A DNA stretch of 64,000 nt from JAJECS01 sp965262745 (GTDB taxonomy: Bacteria > Chloroflexota > UBA11872): positions 3,038,001 to 3,102,000 of the forward strand of contig OZ253558.1 of assembly GCA_965262745.1 (NCBI GenBank), given 5' to 3'. A program made the translations under genes and the position numbers. Under the pieces are notes generated by a model. The model did no database searches, was not told where the DNA came from, and saw only the letters and a program-made list of their open reading frames with translations. Below, one piece after another: positions 25,144 through 31,225 of this stretch; position 1 is the stretch's first letter; each line of letters starts with the position of its first letter.

Positions 25144-25425
25144 GTGATCCGAAGCTTCAAGGACCGCAAGACCGAACGATTCTTCGGTGGTCTGGCCGTG
25201 CGGGATTTCCAGGGTCTTGCCGACCAGGCCGCGCGCCGGCTGACGATTCTGGACAACGCCGAGGCCCTTCGAGACTTGGCGGGCCTGCCGAGCAACAGGC
25301 TGAAATCGCTCACCGGCGATCGGACGGGCGCCTATAGCATTCGGATCAATCGCCAGTGGCGCATCTGCTTCCGCTGGGGAGACGATGGGCCGTACGACGT
25401 GGAGATCGTGGAGGACCACCGATGA
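25144..25425 (+). CDS. higB: HigB-type toxin (RelE superfamily)
   Basis: 93 residues from GTG 25144. The sequence matches the HigB/RelE host-inhibition toxin pattern: MIRSFKDRKTERFF, DNAEALRDLAGLPSNRL, LTGDRTGAYSIRIN and QWRICFRW, then a short acidic end. HigB toxins cut mRNA on the ribosome; RINxQWRIxFRW is the conserved core strand. Toxin first, antitoxin second is the usual higBA order. The antitoxin begins 11 bases after the stop, with its ribosome site starting at the last two toxin bases. AT-rich sequence with a TTACGTAA palindrome lies just upstream, consistent with autoregulation. Confidence 0.93.
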   Translation: MIRSFKDRKTERFFGGLAVRDFQGLADQAARRLTILDNAEALRDLAGLPSNRLKSLTGDRTGAYSIRINRQWRICFRWGDDGPYDVEIVEDHR

Positions 25426-25430
25426 GGAGG
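25424..25430 (+). promoter_or_regulatory. ribosome binding site deciding the higA start
   Basis: GAGGAGG at 25424-25430, six bases before ATG 25437. It selects 25437 over the overlapping ATG 25422 and over the longer open frame. Confidence 0.75.
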
Positions 25431-25436
25431 TCGGCG

Positions 25437-25739
25437 ATGTCAACGACCAACCGCCTGCGACCGGTGCATCCGGGGGAGATCTTGCGTAGCGAGCTCGACG
25501 AGCTTGGCCTCTCAGCCAATGCGCTCGCCAAGGCCTTGGCGGTCCCGACCAACCGCATCACGGCGATCCTGAAGGGCCAGCGGGGGGCAACGGCCGACAC
25601 GGCGCTGCGCTTGTCGCGCTATTTCGGCACCACGCCGCAGTTCTGGCTGAACCTCCAAAAGACCTTTGAGCTGCGCGTGGCGGAAATCAGGTCAGGACAG
25701 GACATCGCCGAGCGAGTCCGACCTCGAGTGCCGGCCTAG
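25437..25739 (+). CDS. higA: HigA-type antitoxin (HTH, XRE family)
   Basis: 100 residues from ATG 25437. The whole protein is the HigA/VapI HTH: HPGEILRSELDELGLSANAL, AKALAVPTNRITAILKGQR (recognition helix), GATADTALRLSRYFGTTPQFWLNLQ. It neutralises HigB and represses the operon by binding its promoter. Cotranscribed with higB. Intact length and motifs suggest an active system. Confidence 0.94.
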   Translation: MSTTNRLRPVHPGEILRSELDELGLSANALAKALAVPTNRITAILKGQRGATADTALRLSRYFGTTPQFWLNLQKTFELRVAEIRSGQDIAERVRPRVPA

Positions 25740-25851
25740 GTTCCCCGGTAGCCCGTGGAGCGTCGGGCCCGGCGCGGCTGAATCTCCCGAACGCGTTTCC
25801 TGCCGCTGCTACCATCAAGCGGCCGGCCTTCGATGTCGACGGGGTCACCGA

Positions 25852-26286
25852 ATGACGAGAAAAGACTGGCTGCTGCTGGCCGTTTCGGGACGCGAGGGCA
25901 GGGACGCGGCACCGATTGATCCGCTGCGACTGATGAAGACGCTGTTTGTCGTCAGCCAGCAACTGGACCTGGAAACGCCTGACTTCTATCGGTTCGTACC
26001 GTATAGCTACGGCCCATTCGCGCGTGAAATCTACCCCGATCTGGACCAGCTCGAATACGAGGAGCTAATCGAGGCCGTGCCGAATCCCGGCCGTACATGG
26101 CCTAGATACCGCACAACCTCCACCGGCGCAGAAGCCGCGGCAACGCTCGTCGCGGCCGGCGGATGGAGGGCAGACCATCTGCTCACAGTGCGCGACTGGG
26201 CAGCGTCGATCTCGTTCAGGGACCTGCTGCGGTCCGTGTACCAGCAGTGGCCGGAGTACGCGCAGAACAGCATCGCCAGGGTATAG
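25852..26286 (+). CDS. YwgA/Panacea-like small protein, partner of the Ntn peptidase
   Basis: 144 residues from ATG 25852, one hundred bases after higA. Visible pattern: DWLLLAVS, LRLMKTLFVVSQQL, FYRFVPYSYGPFAREIYPDLDQLEYEELIE and a C-terminal RDWAASISFRDLLRSVY. The K-x-LFxxxQ plus F-x-Y-x-YGPF-x-x-x-Y-x-DLDxL layout is that of YwgA-like proteins and resembles SocA/Panacea domains, which in toxin-antitoxin pairs act as chaperone-like or protease-adaptor antitoxins. The gene ends 9 bases before a proteasome-type peptidase on the same strand, so the two are one operon. Specific role is inference; family call is by pattern only. Confidence 0.55.
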   Translation: MTRKDWLLLAVSGREGRDAAPIDPLRLMKTLFVVSQQLDLETPDFYRFVPYSYGPFAREIYPDLDQLEYEELIEAVPNPGRTWPRYRTTSTGAEAAATLVAAGGWRADHLLTVRDWAASISFRDLLRSVYQQWPEYAQNSIARV

Positions 26287-26295
26287 AGCTCCGGC

Positions 26296-27051
26296 GTGAC
26301 TCTGATCGTCGCCGCTGCGTGCCGGGACGGCGTGGTGGTGGCTGCCGACAGTCAGATGACAACCGGCCAGGGCACGCGGTTTACGAGCAACAAGCTGCGC
26401 CAGATGGGTCCGCGCATCATCTGGGGAGCGGCCGGGACAATGGGAGCGACGCAGATCATCGAGCAATCGCTGGAGAAGCATCATTGGGGCGAAACCGGTG
26501 CTGAGCCGATCGAGGGGTTGCGGCACAGACTCGCGGACATCGTCAATCCGGCGCAGCGCCAGATGCTGGACACCTGGGTCCAATTGCCCCGGACCGACCC
26601 AGCGCATGCCGAGCTTCTCTTTGCCGGCTATACGGCGGGACACGCTTGGATCTTGGGAATCAGTCGGAACGGTACAGCTGAAGTCCGGAGCCAGGAGGGT
26701 TTCGCAGCCATCGGCTCAGGGGGCGCGTTTGCCAACGTAGCCCTGGCGAGCCTGGCGCACTACGACCTTCCAAACACGGGCATGGACTTAGGCATGGTGC
26801 TCGTGTACCGCGCCATGGAGGACATCATTCGGGTGGCGGCCCATGGCTTGGGCCTTCCAATCAGTATGGGTTTGGTAACGCCCGATGGCGCACGTCTGCT
26901 CGACCAGCGGCAGTGCCACCGGATTGCCAGAGACGCGAGCTATGTCGGCGAGCTGGAAGCGGAATCCGTGCGGAATGCCTTCGCCGACGACGCGAAGGGG
27001 AGCGTTCAGCCTCCACCCGCCGCGCCGCAGCCACCGAGAACCGACCGATAG
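26296..27051 (+). CDS. proteasome-type Ntn hydrolase (T1-like threonine peptidase)
   Basis: 251 residues from GTG 26296. After loss of the first Met, the chain begins TLIVAAACRDGVVVAADSQ: Thr1 nucleophile, Asp17 exactly 16 residues on, and Lys at position 32 (SNKLRQMG), matching proteasome Thr1/Asp17/Lys33. Ser129-type motif is in AIGSGGAFANVALASL. The catalytic set is therefore complete. The C-terminal tail is Pro-rich and disordered. It is not the usual prcAB or hslUV locus: no AAA unfoldase, alpha subunit or Pup gene is near. Coupled to the YwgA-like gene upstream. Could be a stand-alone Ntn peptidase or amidohydrolase of the same fold. Confidence 0.75.
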   Translation: MTLIVAAACRDGVVVAADSQMTTGQGTRFTSNKLRQMGPRIIWGAAGTMGATQIIEQSLEKHHWGETGAEPIEGLRHRLADIVNPAQRQMLDTWVQLPRTDPAHAELLFAGYTAGHAWILGISRNGTAEVRSQEGFAAIGSGGAFANVALASLAHYDLPNTGMDLGMVLVYRAMEDIIRVAAHGLGLPISMGLVTPDGARLLDQRQCHRIARDASYVGELEAESVRNAFADDAKGSVQPPPAAPQPPRTDR

Positions 27052-27535
27052 GCAGATACGGCGCCGCCCCATAAGTACGGGCGGCAGATGGTCCACTCGC
27101 GTGCGGTGTAGGCGGCTTCGGATAAGGCTCCCAGGCTGCGCGCAGCCTGGGCCGCCGGGCAGTTATACCGAAGTTAGGAACCTTACAAGAAAATCCTAAG
27201 ATCGCTAATTTCCCTAACTCAGGCCGGCGCGAGCCGCCGTCGCCATGCGGCCGGCAGGCATGCAGCGCCCCCACTGTCAGTCCAAGCGCCCCTCGGTCAC
27301 TCCGAGTGCAGCGAGGAATCTAAGACGTCAAAGCACCGCGCCAAGGCCGTCTCTACTCGGAAGACGGGTCCTAGCCATACGCTCTCAGGCGTTCCCGAGC
27401 GACCTGGCAGTCGATCCCCACAAGTTGAGGCGTCCGGTGTATATTCGACGATGCCTAGGAGGGTCACGGCTGAGCGACCCGCGGGATAAGTCCCCCTGGC
27501 CGCGTTAATTTTTTGACGCCAACCTGGAGCTATCC
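27052..27535. repeat. gene-free 484-bp region with palindromic and interspersed repeats
   Basis: No convincing gene. Bases 27130-27151 form a perfect 22-bp palindrome (CCCAGGCTGC centre GC GCAGCCTGGG) followed by GCCGCCGGGC; a relative is at 35748-35769. An AT-rich stretch (27160-27225) follows. Bases 27296-27326 carry the GTCACTCCGAG...GAATCTAAGA element also seen at 35621-35653 (reversed) and 40193-40223. The downstream end, just before the ATPase, is where its promoter must be; TATATT at 27440-27445 is the best -10 look-alike but has no good -35. Confidence 0.6.
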
Positions 27536-29176
27536 GTGAATAATCAGGAGGCGGGTCAAGACTTTCCCGGCGAATATCGCCTGGACGTAGAGGACTTTGG
27601 ACCGATCGCCAAGGCCAGCTTGGACCTGCGGCCGCTCACCGTGTTCATTGGTCCGAGCAACACAGGGAAATCCTATTTAGCGATCCTATTGTACGCATTG
27701 CATCAGTGTTTTGGTGAGGGAAATACTGCACTGTATGGGAGACGTACACGATATCGTCCCGGAATCCTTGGATCGATGTCGCACTCAGTTATAGAAGATG
27801 ATCAAGATACCAATGATATCCTAGACAGCTTTCGCAATTGGCTCTCACATAGAGTCGACAATCGATCCCAGACTCAGTTGCCAATCGGCATAGATTCCAA
27901 TGTTGACTCACAGGCTGTTCAGAAGGGATTTGAGGCGGCGTTCCGTCCTGACTTGCCAGGGGATGTGAATGACTATCTCCGCTCTATATTTGAGCGATCG
28001 GAAGGCTTCAGTCGTTACCCTGAGCGTGCAATCGGTCGATGCTTTGGCGTTGACAATATGAACCAGTTGCTCAGACGATCAAGCTCTGGTTCGTGTGCGA
28101 AAGCTGAACTATCCATTCCGCGGACAGGGGGCGTTGCGGGGATGGTTCGATATGAACTCCAACTACGTGAAGATGGTGTCACTTGCTCTGGACACATCCG
28201 GGGCGACAAGTCGCTTTCGAACGAAATCGGTCTCGACGATTCTTATAGTACACCCTATATTAGAAGGTTGTTGTCGCTACGAGAGAATGCTGACTATGAT
28301 GACCTAAGGTTTTCTCTTGCACGGATGGCTGAAGATATTTTTGCGTCTTTACTTGGCCCACTATATCGCTACGCATATTATCTACCGGCCTCCCGGACGG
28401 GAGTCATGCATAGTCATCAGGTAGTGGTAAGTACAGTGATCCAAAACGCTACGACGGTCGGACTCCGTCGGTCTGCCGATATCCCCATACTTTCTGGGGT
28501 GCTGGCCGATTTTTTGAGCCAGCTGATCGAAATGAGCGCGCGAGCGGAACAAAGTCGAGGACCATTACGGAGTGATGTTCTAGCACCAATTGAGGACGTG
28601 GCAAAAGCGATAGAACGTAATGTGCTCGGAGGAGCCATACGTCTGGAGCACGCGGAAAGTGGCTACCCGATTTTTGACTATATTCCGGATGGATGGGATG
28701 AGGCATTGCCACTGATGCGGGCTTCGTCGATGGTTTCCGAGCTTGCGCCTGTTGTGCTTTACGTACGGTATCTCGTGCGGCCAGGCGATGTGCTGATCAT
28801 TGAGGAGCCTGAGTCGCATCTGCATCCGGGAATGCAGGTGGCATTCACGCGGCAGCTTGCGGCGCTGGTGCGGGCCGGTATCCGGGTGATCGTGACCACG
28901 CATAGTGAGTGGCTGCTACAAGAGTTGGCCAATCTGGTGCGCCTTTCGCAGATTCCCGAAGCTGATCGGGCAGGGATCGCCGGAGGCGAAGTTGCGCTCG
29001 ATCCCAGCCAGGTAGGCGCATGGCTGTTCCAGCCCGATGCGACCCAGGACGGCTCGACGGTCACCGAGGTTGGTCTCGACGAGTCCGGCCTCTATCCGTC
29101 CGATTTCGAAGACGTGGCCGTGGCGATGCACAACGAGTGGGCCGAGATTTCCAGCCGGCTCGGGGAGGATGGGTGA
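27536..29176 (+). CDS. OLD/AAA_15-type ATPase, first gene of a defence-like two-gene cassette
   Basis: 546 residues from GTG 27536. Walker A VFIGPSNTGKSYLAILLYAL near residues 36-55; Walker B and the ABC-type D-loop in VLIIEEPESHLHP near 417-430; switch His in VIVTTHSEWLLQEL. The split, with ~360 residues between them including a coiled or helical insert, is typical of AAA_15/OLD-type SMC-like ATPases. No TOPRIM domain is present at the C-terminus, unlike OLD nucleases. The first ~1.3 kb is clearly AT-richer than its neighbours and uses many A/T-ending codons, a sign of transfer. Stop overlaps the start of the next gene (GTGA), so they work together. Anti-phage role is inference. Confidence 0.85.
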   Translation: MNNQEAGQDFPGEYRLDVEDFGPIAKASLDLRPLTVFIGPSNTGKSYLAILLYALHQCFGEGNTALYGRRTRYRPGILGSMSHSVIEDDQDTNDILDSFRNWLSHRVDNRSQTQLPIGIDSNVDSQAVQKGFEAAFRPDLPGDVNDYLRSIFERSEGFSRYPERAIGRCFGVDNMNQLLRRSSSGSCAKAELSIPRTGGVAGMVRYELQLREDGVTCSGHIRGDKSLSNEIGLDDSYSTPYIRRLLSLRENADYDDLRFSLARMAEDIFASLLGPLYRYAYYLPASRTGVMHSHQVVVSTVIQNATTVGLRRSADIPILSGVLADFLSQLIEMSARAEQSRGPLRSDVLAPIEDVAKAIERNVLGGAIRLEHAESGYPIFDYIPDGWDEALPLMRASSMVSELAPVVLYVRYLVRPGDVLIIEEPESHLHPGMQVAFTRQLAALVRAGIRVIVTTHSEWLLQELANLVRLSQIPEADRAGIAGGEVALDPSQVGAWLFQPDATQDGSTVTEVGLDESGLYPSDFEDVAVAMHNEWAEISSRLGEDG

Positions 29177-29646
29177 GCGGGCTCGTCGCACGAGTCCGCG
29201 CCAACGTGGATGGCCGGTGCATCGCCACGCGGATTCGCAAGGAAGGCTGTAGCGTATCCCTGGATGGCGTGCCCAGCGACCGGCTGATCGTCGACTTGGA
29301 TAAGCTGGGCTCGCCTCTCGGTCAGGCGGACGCGCGCTGCGATTACCTGTTCGTTGCGAAGGATGGCGCTGGCGCCGGTTGGGTGGCGCCTATGGAGTTG
29401 ACACGAGGCCGGTGCGTTGCCAGGAAGTTCGTCAGGCAGCTTCGGGCGGGCGCCGCGGCCGCGACGCAGCTGGTGCCAAGGAACGCGGCGGCGAAATTCC
29501 GGCCCGTCGCTGTCTATGGCGGAGGTTTACATATGGCAGAGAGGCGGGCGTTGCAGCGGAACGATAGCCAGGTGAGCTTTCACGGTATGCGCGAGCCCGT
29601 TCGGCTGATGAAATGTGGCATGCGATTGGCCGACCGGCTTCGATAG
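29173..29646 (+). CDS. small nuclease-like partner of the ATPase (unknown family)
   Basis: 157 residues from GTG 29173, overlapping the ATPase stop by four bases (GTGA); the frame extends upstream only as an overlap. I do not recognise a named family. A strand RCDYLFVAKDG followed about 10 residues later by GWVAPMELTRG has the D-x(n)-E-x-T/K spacing of a degenerate PD-(D/E)xK nuclease core; then KFVRQLRAGAAAA and a basic C-terminus. The third residue of the motif is Thr-Arg rather than Lys, so catalysis is uncertain. Tight coupling to an AAA ATPase is the pattern of ATPase plus effector defence pairs. Alternative: a DNA-binding or sensor subunit. Confidence 0.6.
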   Translation: MSGLVARVRANVDGRCIATRIRKEGCSVSLDGVPSDRLIVDLDKLGSPLGQADARCDYLFVAKDGAGAGWVAPMELTRGRCVARKFVRQLRAGAAAATQLVPRNAAAKFRPVAVYGGGLHMAERRALQRNDSQVSFHGMREPVRLMKCGMRLADRLR

Positions 29647-29673
29647 CTCACGAGTATCAAGAGTCCCCGCTTA

Positions 29674-29747
29674 TGGCTCGCGCCACGCGCAGCGTGGGAC
29701 CGCGAGCGAGTGAATCGCCCAGAGTGCGAACAGACTGGGCCACCGGG
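29674..29747. repeat. short palindromic sequences after the ATPase cassette
   Basis: GCTCGCGCCACGC and GCGTGGGACCGCGAGC (about 29677-29708) can fold into an imperfect hairpin; nearby GGGCCACCGGGC at 29734-29745 is shared with the palindromic element near 35770. The sites look like REP-type extragenic sequence at the edge of the cassette and could also stop transcription between the two convergent genes. Confidence 0.4.
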
Positions 29748-29749
29748 CG

Positions 29750-30175
29750 TCAGGCTTGGTCTTGGCGACCGGTATCTACCAGCACGCAGTCTTTGTGGGA
29801 AGCATCGGCGATATTATCTGTAAACTCCATGAGAAATGACTTCGTGTCTCCAGGAGCCAATGCAGCATGTTGAACCACGCTGCCGGGCAACTGGCTTCTA
29901 TTGCCACGGATCTCGAAGATTGGATCCCGAAGAAATACCTGAACTTGGCTTCGATTTCTTACTAGGATCGATATGAGCTTTCCATTTCCATTATAGCGTC
30001 GAATATTAACGATTTCGACCCGCTCGGCAGGGCAGCGATTCATCCGGTCAATTGCCCTTGATTGAACTGCTTTGCTCCATTGCGAGTACACTCGCCTTCC
30101 AACGCCGGCTACTACAAGGACTCCGGTCGATACTATCGTGACGATACTTGCTGTAAATGCCCAGTCAATATCCAT
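29750..30175 (-). CDS. small membrane-anchored protein of unknown function
   Basis: 141 residues from ATG 30175. An N-terminal transmembrane helix (about 7-26, FTASIVTIVSTGVLVVAGVG) is followed by a short basic linker and a beta-rich C-terminal domain (VEIVNIRRYNGNGKLISILVRN, VFLRDPIFEIRG, LAPGDTKSFLMEF). No known family recognised. It is AT-rich like the ATPase cassette and convergent with it, so it may belong to the same acquired segment, perhaps as a membrane-acting partner. Two palindromes lie directly upstream of its start, suggesting its own regulation. Confidence 0.55.
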   Translation of the reverse strand: MDIDWAFTASIVTIVSTGVLVVAGVGRRVYSQWSKAVQSRAIDRMNRCPAERVEIVNIRRYNGNGKLISILVRNRSQVQVFLRDPIFEIRGNRSQLPGSVVQHAALAPGDTKSFLMEFTDNIADASHKDCVLVDTGRQDQA

Positions 30176-30187
30176 AGATAGGACCTT

Positions 30188-30213
30188 TTCAATTGAATTA
30201 TCCTGTACAGGAT
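30188..30213. promoter_or_regulatory. paired palindromes upstream of the small membrane protein
   Basis: TTCAATTGAA (30188-30197, perfect) and ATCCTGTACAGGAT (30200-30213, perfect 14 bp) sit 13 and 25 bases upstream of the ATG at 30175 on the minus strand. The spacing fits an operator overlapping the promoter. A cognate repressor is not identifiable here. Confidence 0.5.
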
Positions 30214-30288
30214 GAGTCGCCCCGGTGATCCAGTTGCAAGTTTACCAACGCTTGGTCGCCATTGCTGCAGCGTGGGGCGATGCCTTTT

Positions 30289-30582
30289 CTAGACTGATAC
30301 TTTGGTTTCGGTATCCCCAGCCGCCAGGGCATTCATGTAGGCCAGGATGAGATCGCGCGTGCGGTAGCGGTCGTTGAACTGGGCTTCGTTTTCGCGGCGG
30401 ACGATGGGGAAGGTGTTGAGGATGTAGTCGGCGTCGTCGCGGTCGAGGCCGTAGAGGTGGAAGTAGAGCGCGTCGAGGCGGGCGCGGAAGTGGCGGCATT
30501 TTTCCTCATGCCAGATGAAGTGCGGGCCGCGGTAGCCCAAGTCGCGGGCGAACCGGTCCTGCTCAGGCCGCGTGGCGGTCAT
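30289..30582 (-). pseudogene. duplicated C-terminal fragment of the type IIG R-M gene
   Basis: 97 codons. From FARDLGY to MNALAAGDT it copies, with few changes, the last ~90 residues of the 1427-residue R-M protein at 31226-35509 (RARLDALYFHLYGLDRDDA, YILNTFPIVRRE, ILAYMNALAAGDT); the DNA copies are also closely similar, differing mainly at third positions. There is no methyltransferase core. The first ten residues differ and start inside the 3' end of the MNT gene. It could be a relic of partial duplication or a small expressed protein that could take the place of the missing HEPN partner of the MNT. I call it a fragment; expression is open. Confidence 0.7.
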
Positions 30583-30907
30583 AGAGGACTTCCGAGTCTT
30601 CCAGCATGCGGCTGATCATTGAGTTGGGGTCTTGGCGGTATTTGGCGATCACGTCGGCGGAGCGGATCAGGACGTCAACGGGGAGGACGAAGTGGGCGGC
30701 GATGGCCGCGTGGATTGGATTTCCGCGGCTGGGAATATCGGCGCCGTGGGGCAGCACGACCAGCAGGTCCAGGTCGCTGTTCTCGTCGGCTTCGCCGCGC
30801 GCGCAACTGCCGAAGAGGATGACCTGCTCCGGCTCGAAGCGCTCCACGATGAGCCGCGTGACGGCTTGGATGGTGGCTCGGTTGAGCGGGTCTTCAACGA
30901 TGCGCAT
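30563..30907 (-). CDS. MNT-type nucleotidyltransferase (antitoxin-like)
   Basis: 114 residues from ATG 30907. Minimal nucleotidyltransferase motif VILFGSCARGEADENSDLDL (residues ~29-48) gives GSxxRG and the D-x-D metal pair; the rest (IHAAIAAHFVLPVDVLI) is the third-strand Asp region. MNT proteins are usually the antitoxin of a HEPN toxin and adenylylate it. Here the gene expected downstream is replaced by the tail fragment of the R-M gene, overlapping by 20 bases. A HEPN gene is not present on either side. MNT function is well supported, TA role is inference. Confidence 0.8.
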   Translation of the reverse strand: MRIVEDPLNRATIQAVTRLIVERFEPEQVILFGSCARGEADENSDLDLLVVLPHGADIPSRGNPIHAAIAAHFVLPVDVLIRSADVIAKYRQDPNSMISRMLEDSEVLYDRHAA

Positions 30908-31225
30908 GAGGAGACCCTTGCATAAATGGTCGGCACCCTACGTCCAAGCCGCGGATCACCCTCACCGTCACCCTCACCCTAGCCCTCTCCCTTCAAGGAG
31001 ACCTTTGCGTAACACCTCCGTCATTCCGGCGGAGGCCGGAATCCAGGGCTTTCCCTGAAGCTGGGGAGACGCCCTCACCCTAACCCTCTCCCAGAGGGAG
31101 AGGGGATTAAGACCCGCTCTCCGGCCCCTCCGGAGAGGTTTCGCAAGGGTCTCTTCAAGGGAGAGGGAACAGGACTTGCTCTCCAATCTCTATTGGAGGG
31201 GCTACGCACAGGACTCCATGGGCGT
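30908..31225. repeat. intergenic palindromic repeat region, CCCTCTCCC family
   Basis: No gene in 318 bases. It contains CCCTCTCCCTT...GGAGACCTTTGCG (about 30983-31010) and an inverted partner GCAAGGGTCTCTTCAAGGGAGAGGG (about 31144-31168), plus CCCTCTCCCagaGGGAGAGGG (about 31087-31107) and, at 31019-31047, the CGTCATTCC...GGAATCCAGG element. These are related to the tandem insert inside the R-M gene (32793-32930). They look like non-autonomous short palindromic repeats spread in this genome. Confidence 0.65.

Noticed and set aside
26296..27051. Classical 20S proteasome or HslV locus
   Set aside because: Only one Ntn subunit; no prcA, ATPase, pup or hslU next to it.
27245..27508. 87-codon plus-strand frame in the gene-free region
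   Set aside because: Covers repeat elements, no recognisable protein and no ribosome site.
29613..29873. 86-codon frame after the ATPase cassette
   Set aside because: Overlaps the palindromic DNA and the antisense of the small membrane gene; no support.
31019..31107. CRISPR-like repeats in the CCCTCTCCC region
   Set aside because: Irregular spacing, inverted orientations and no cas genes.
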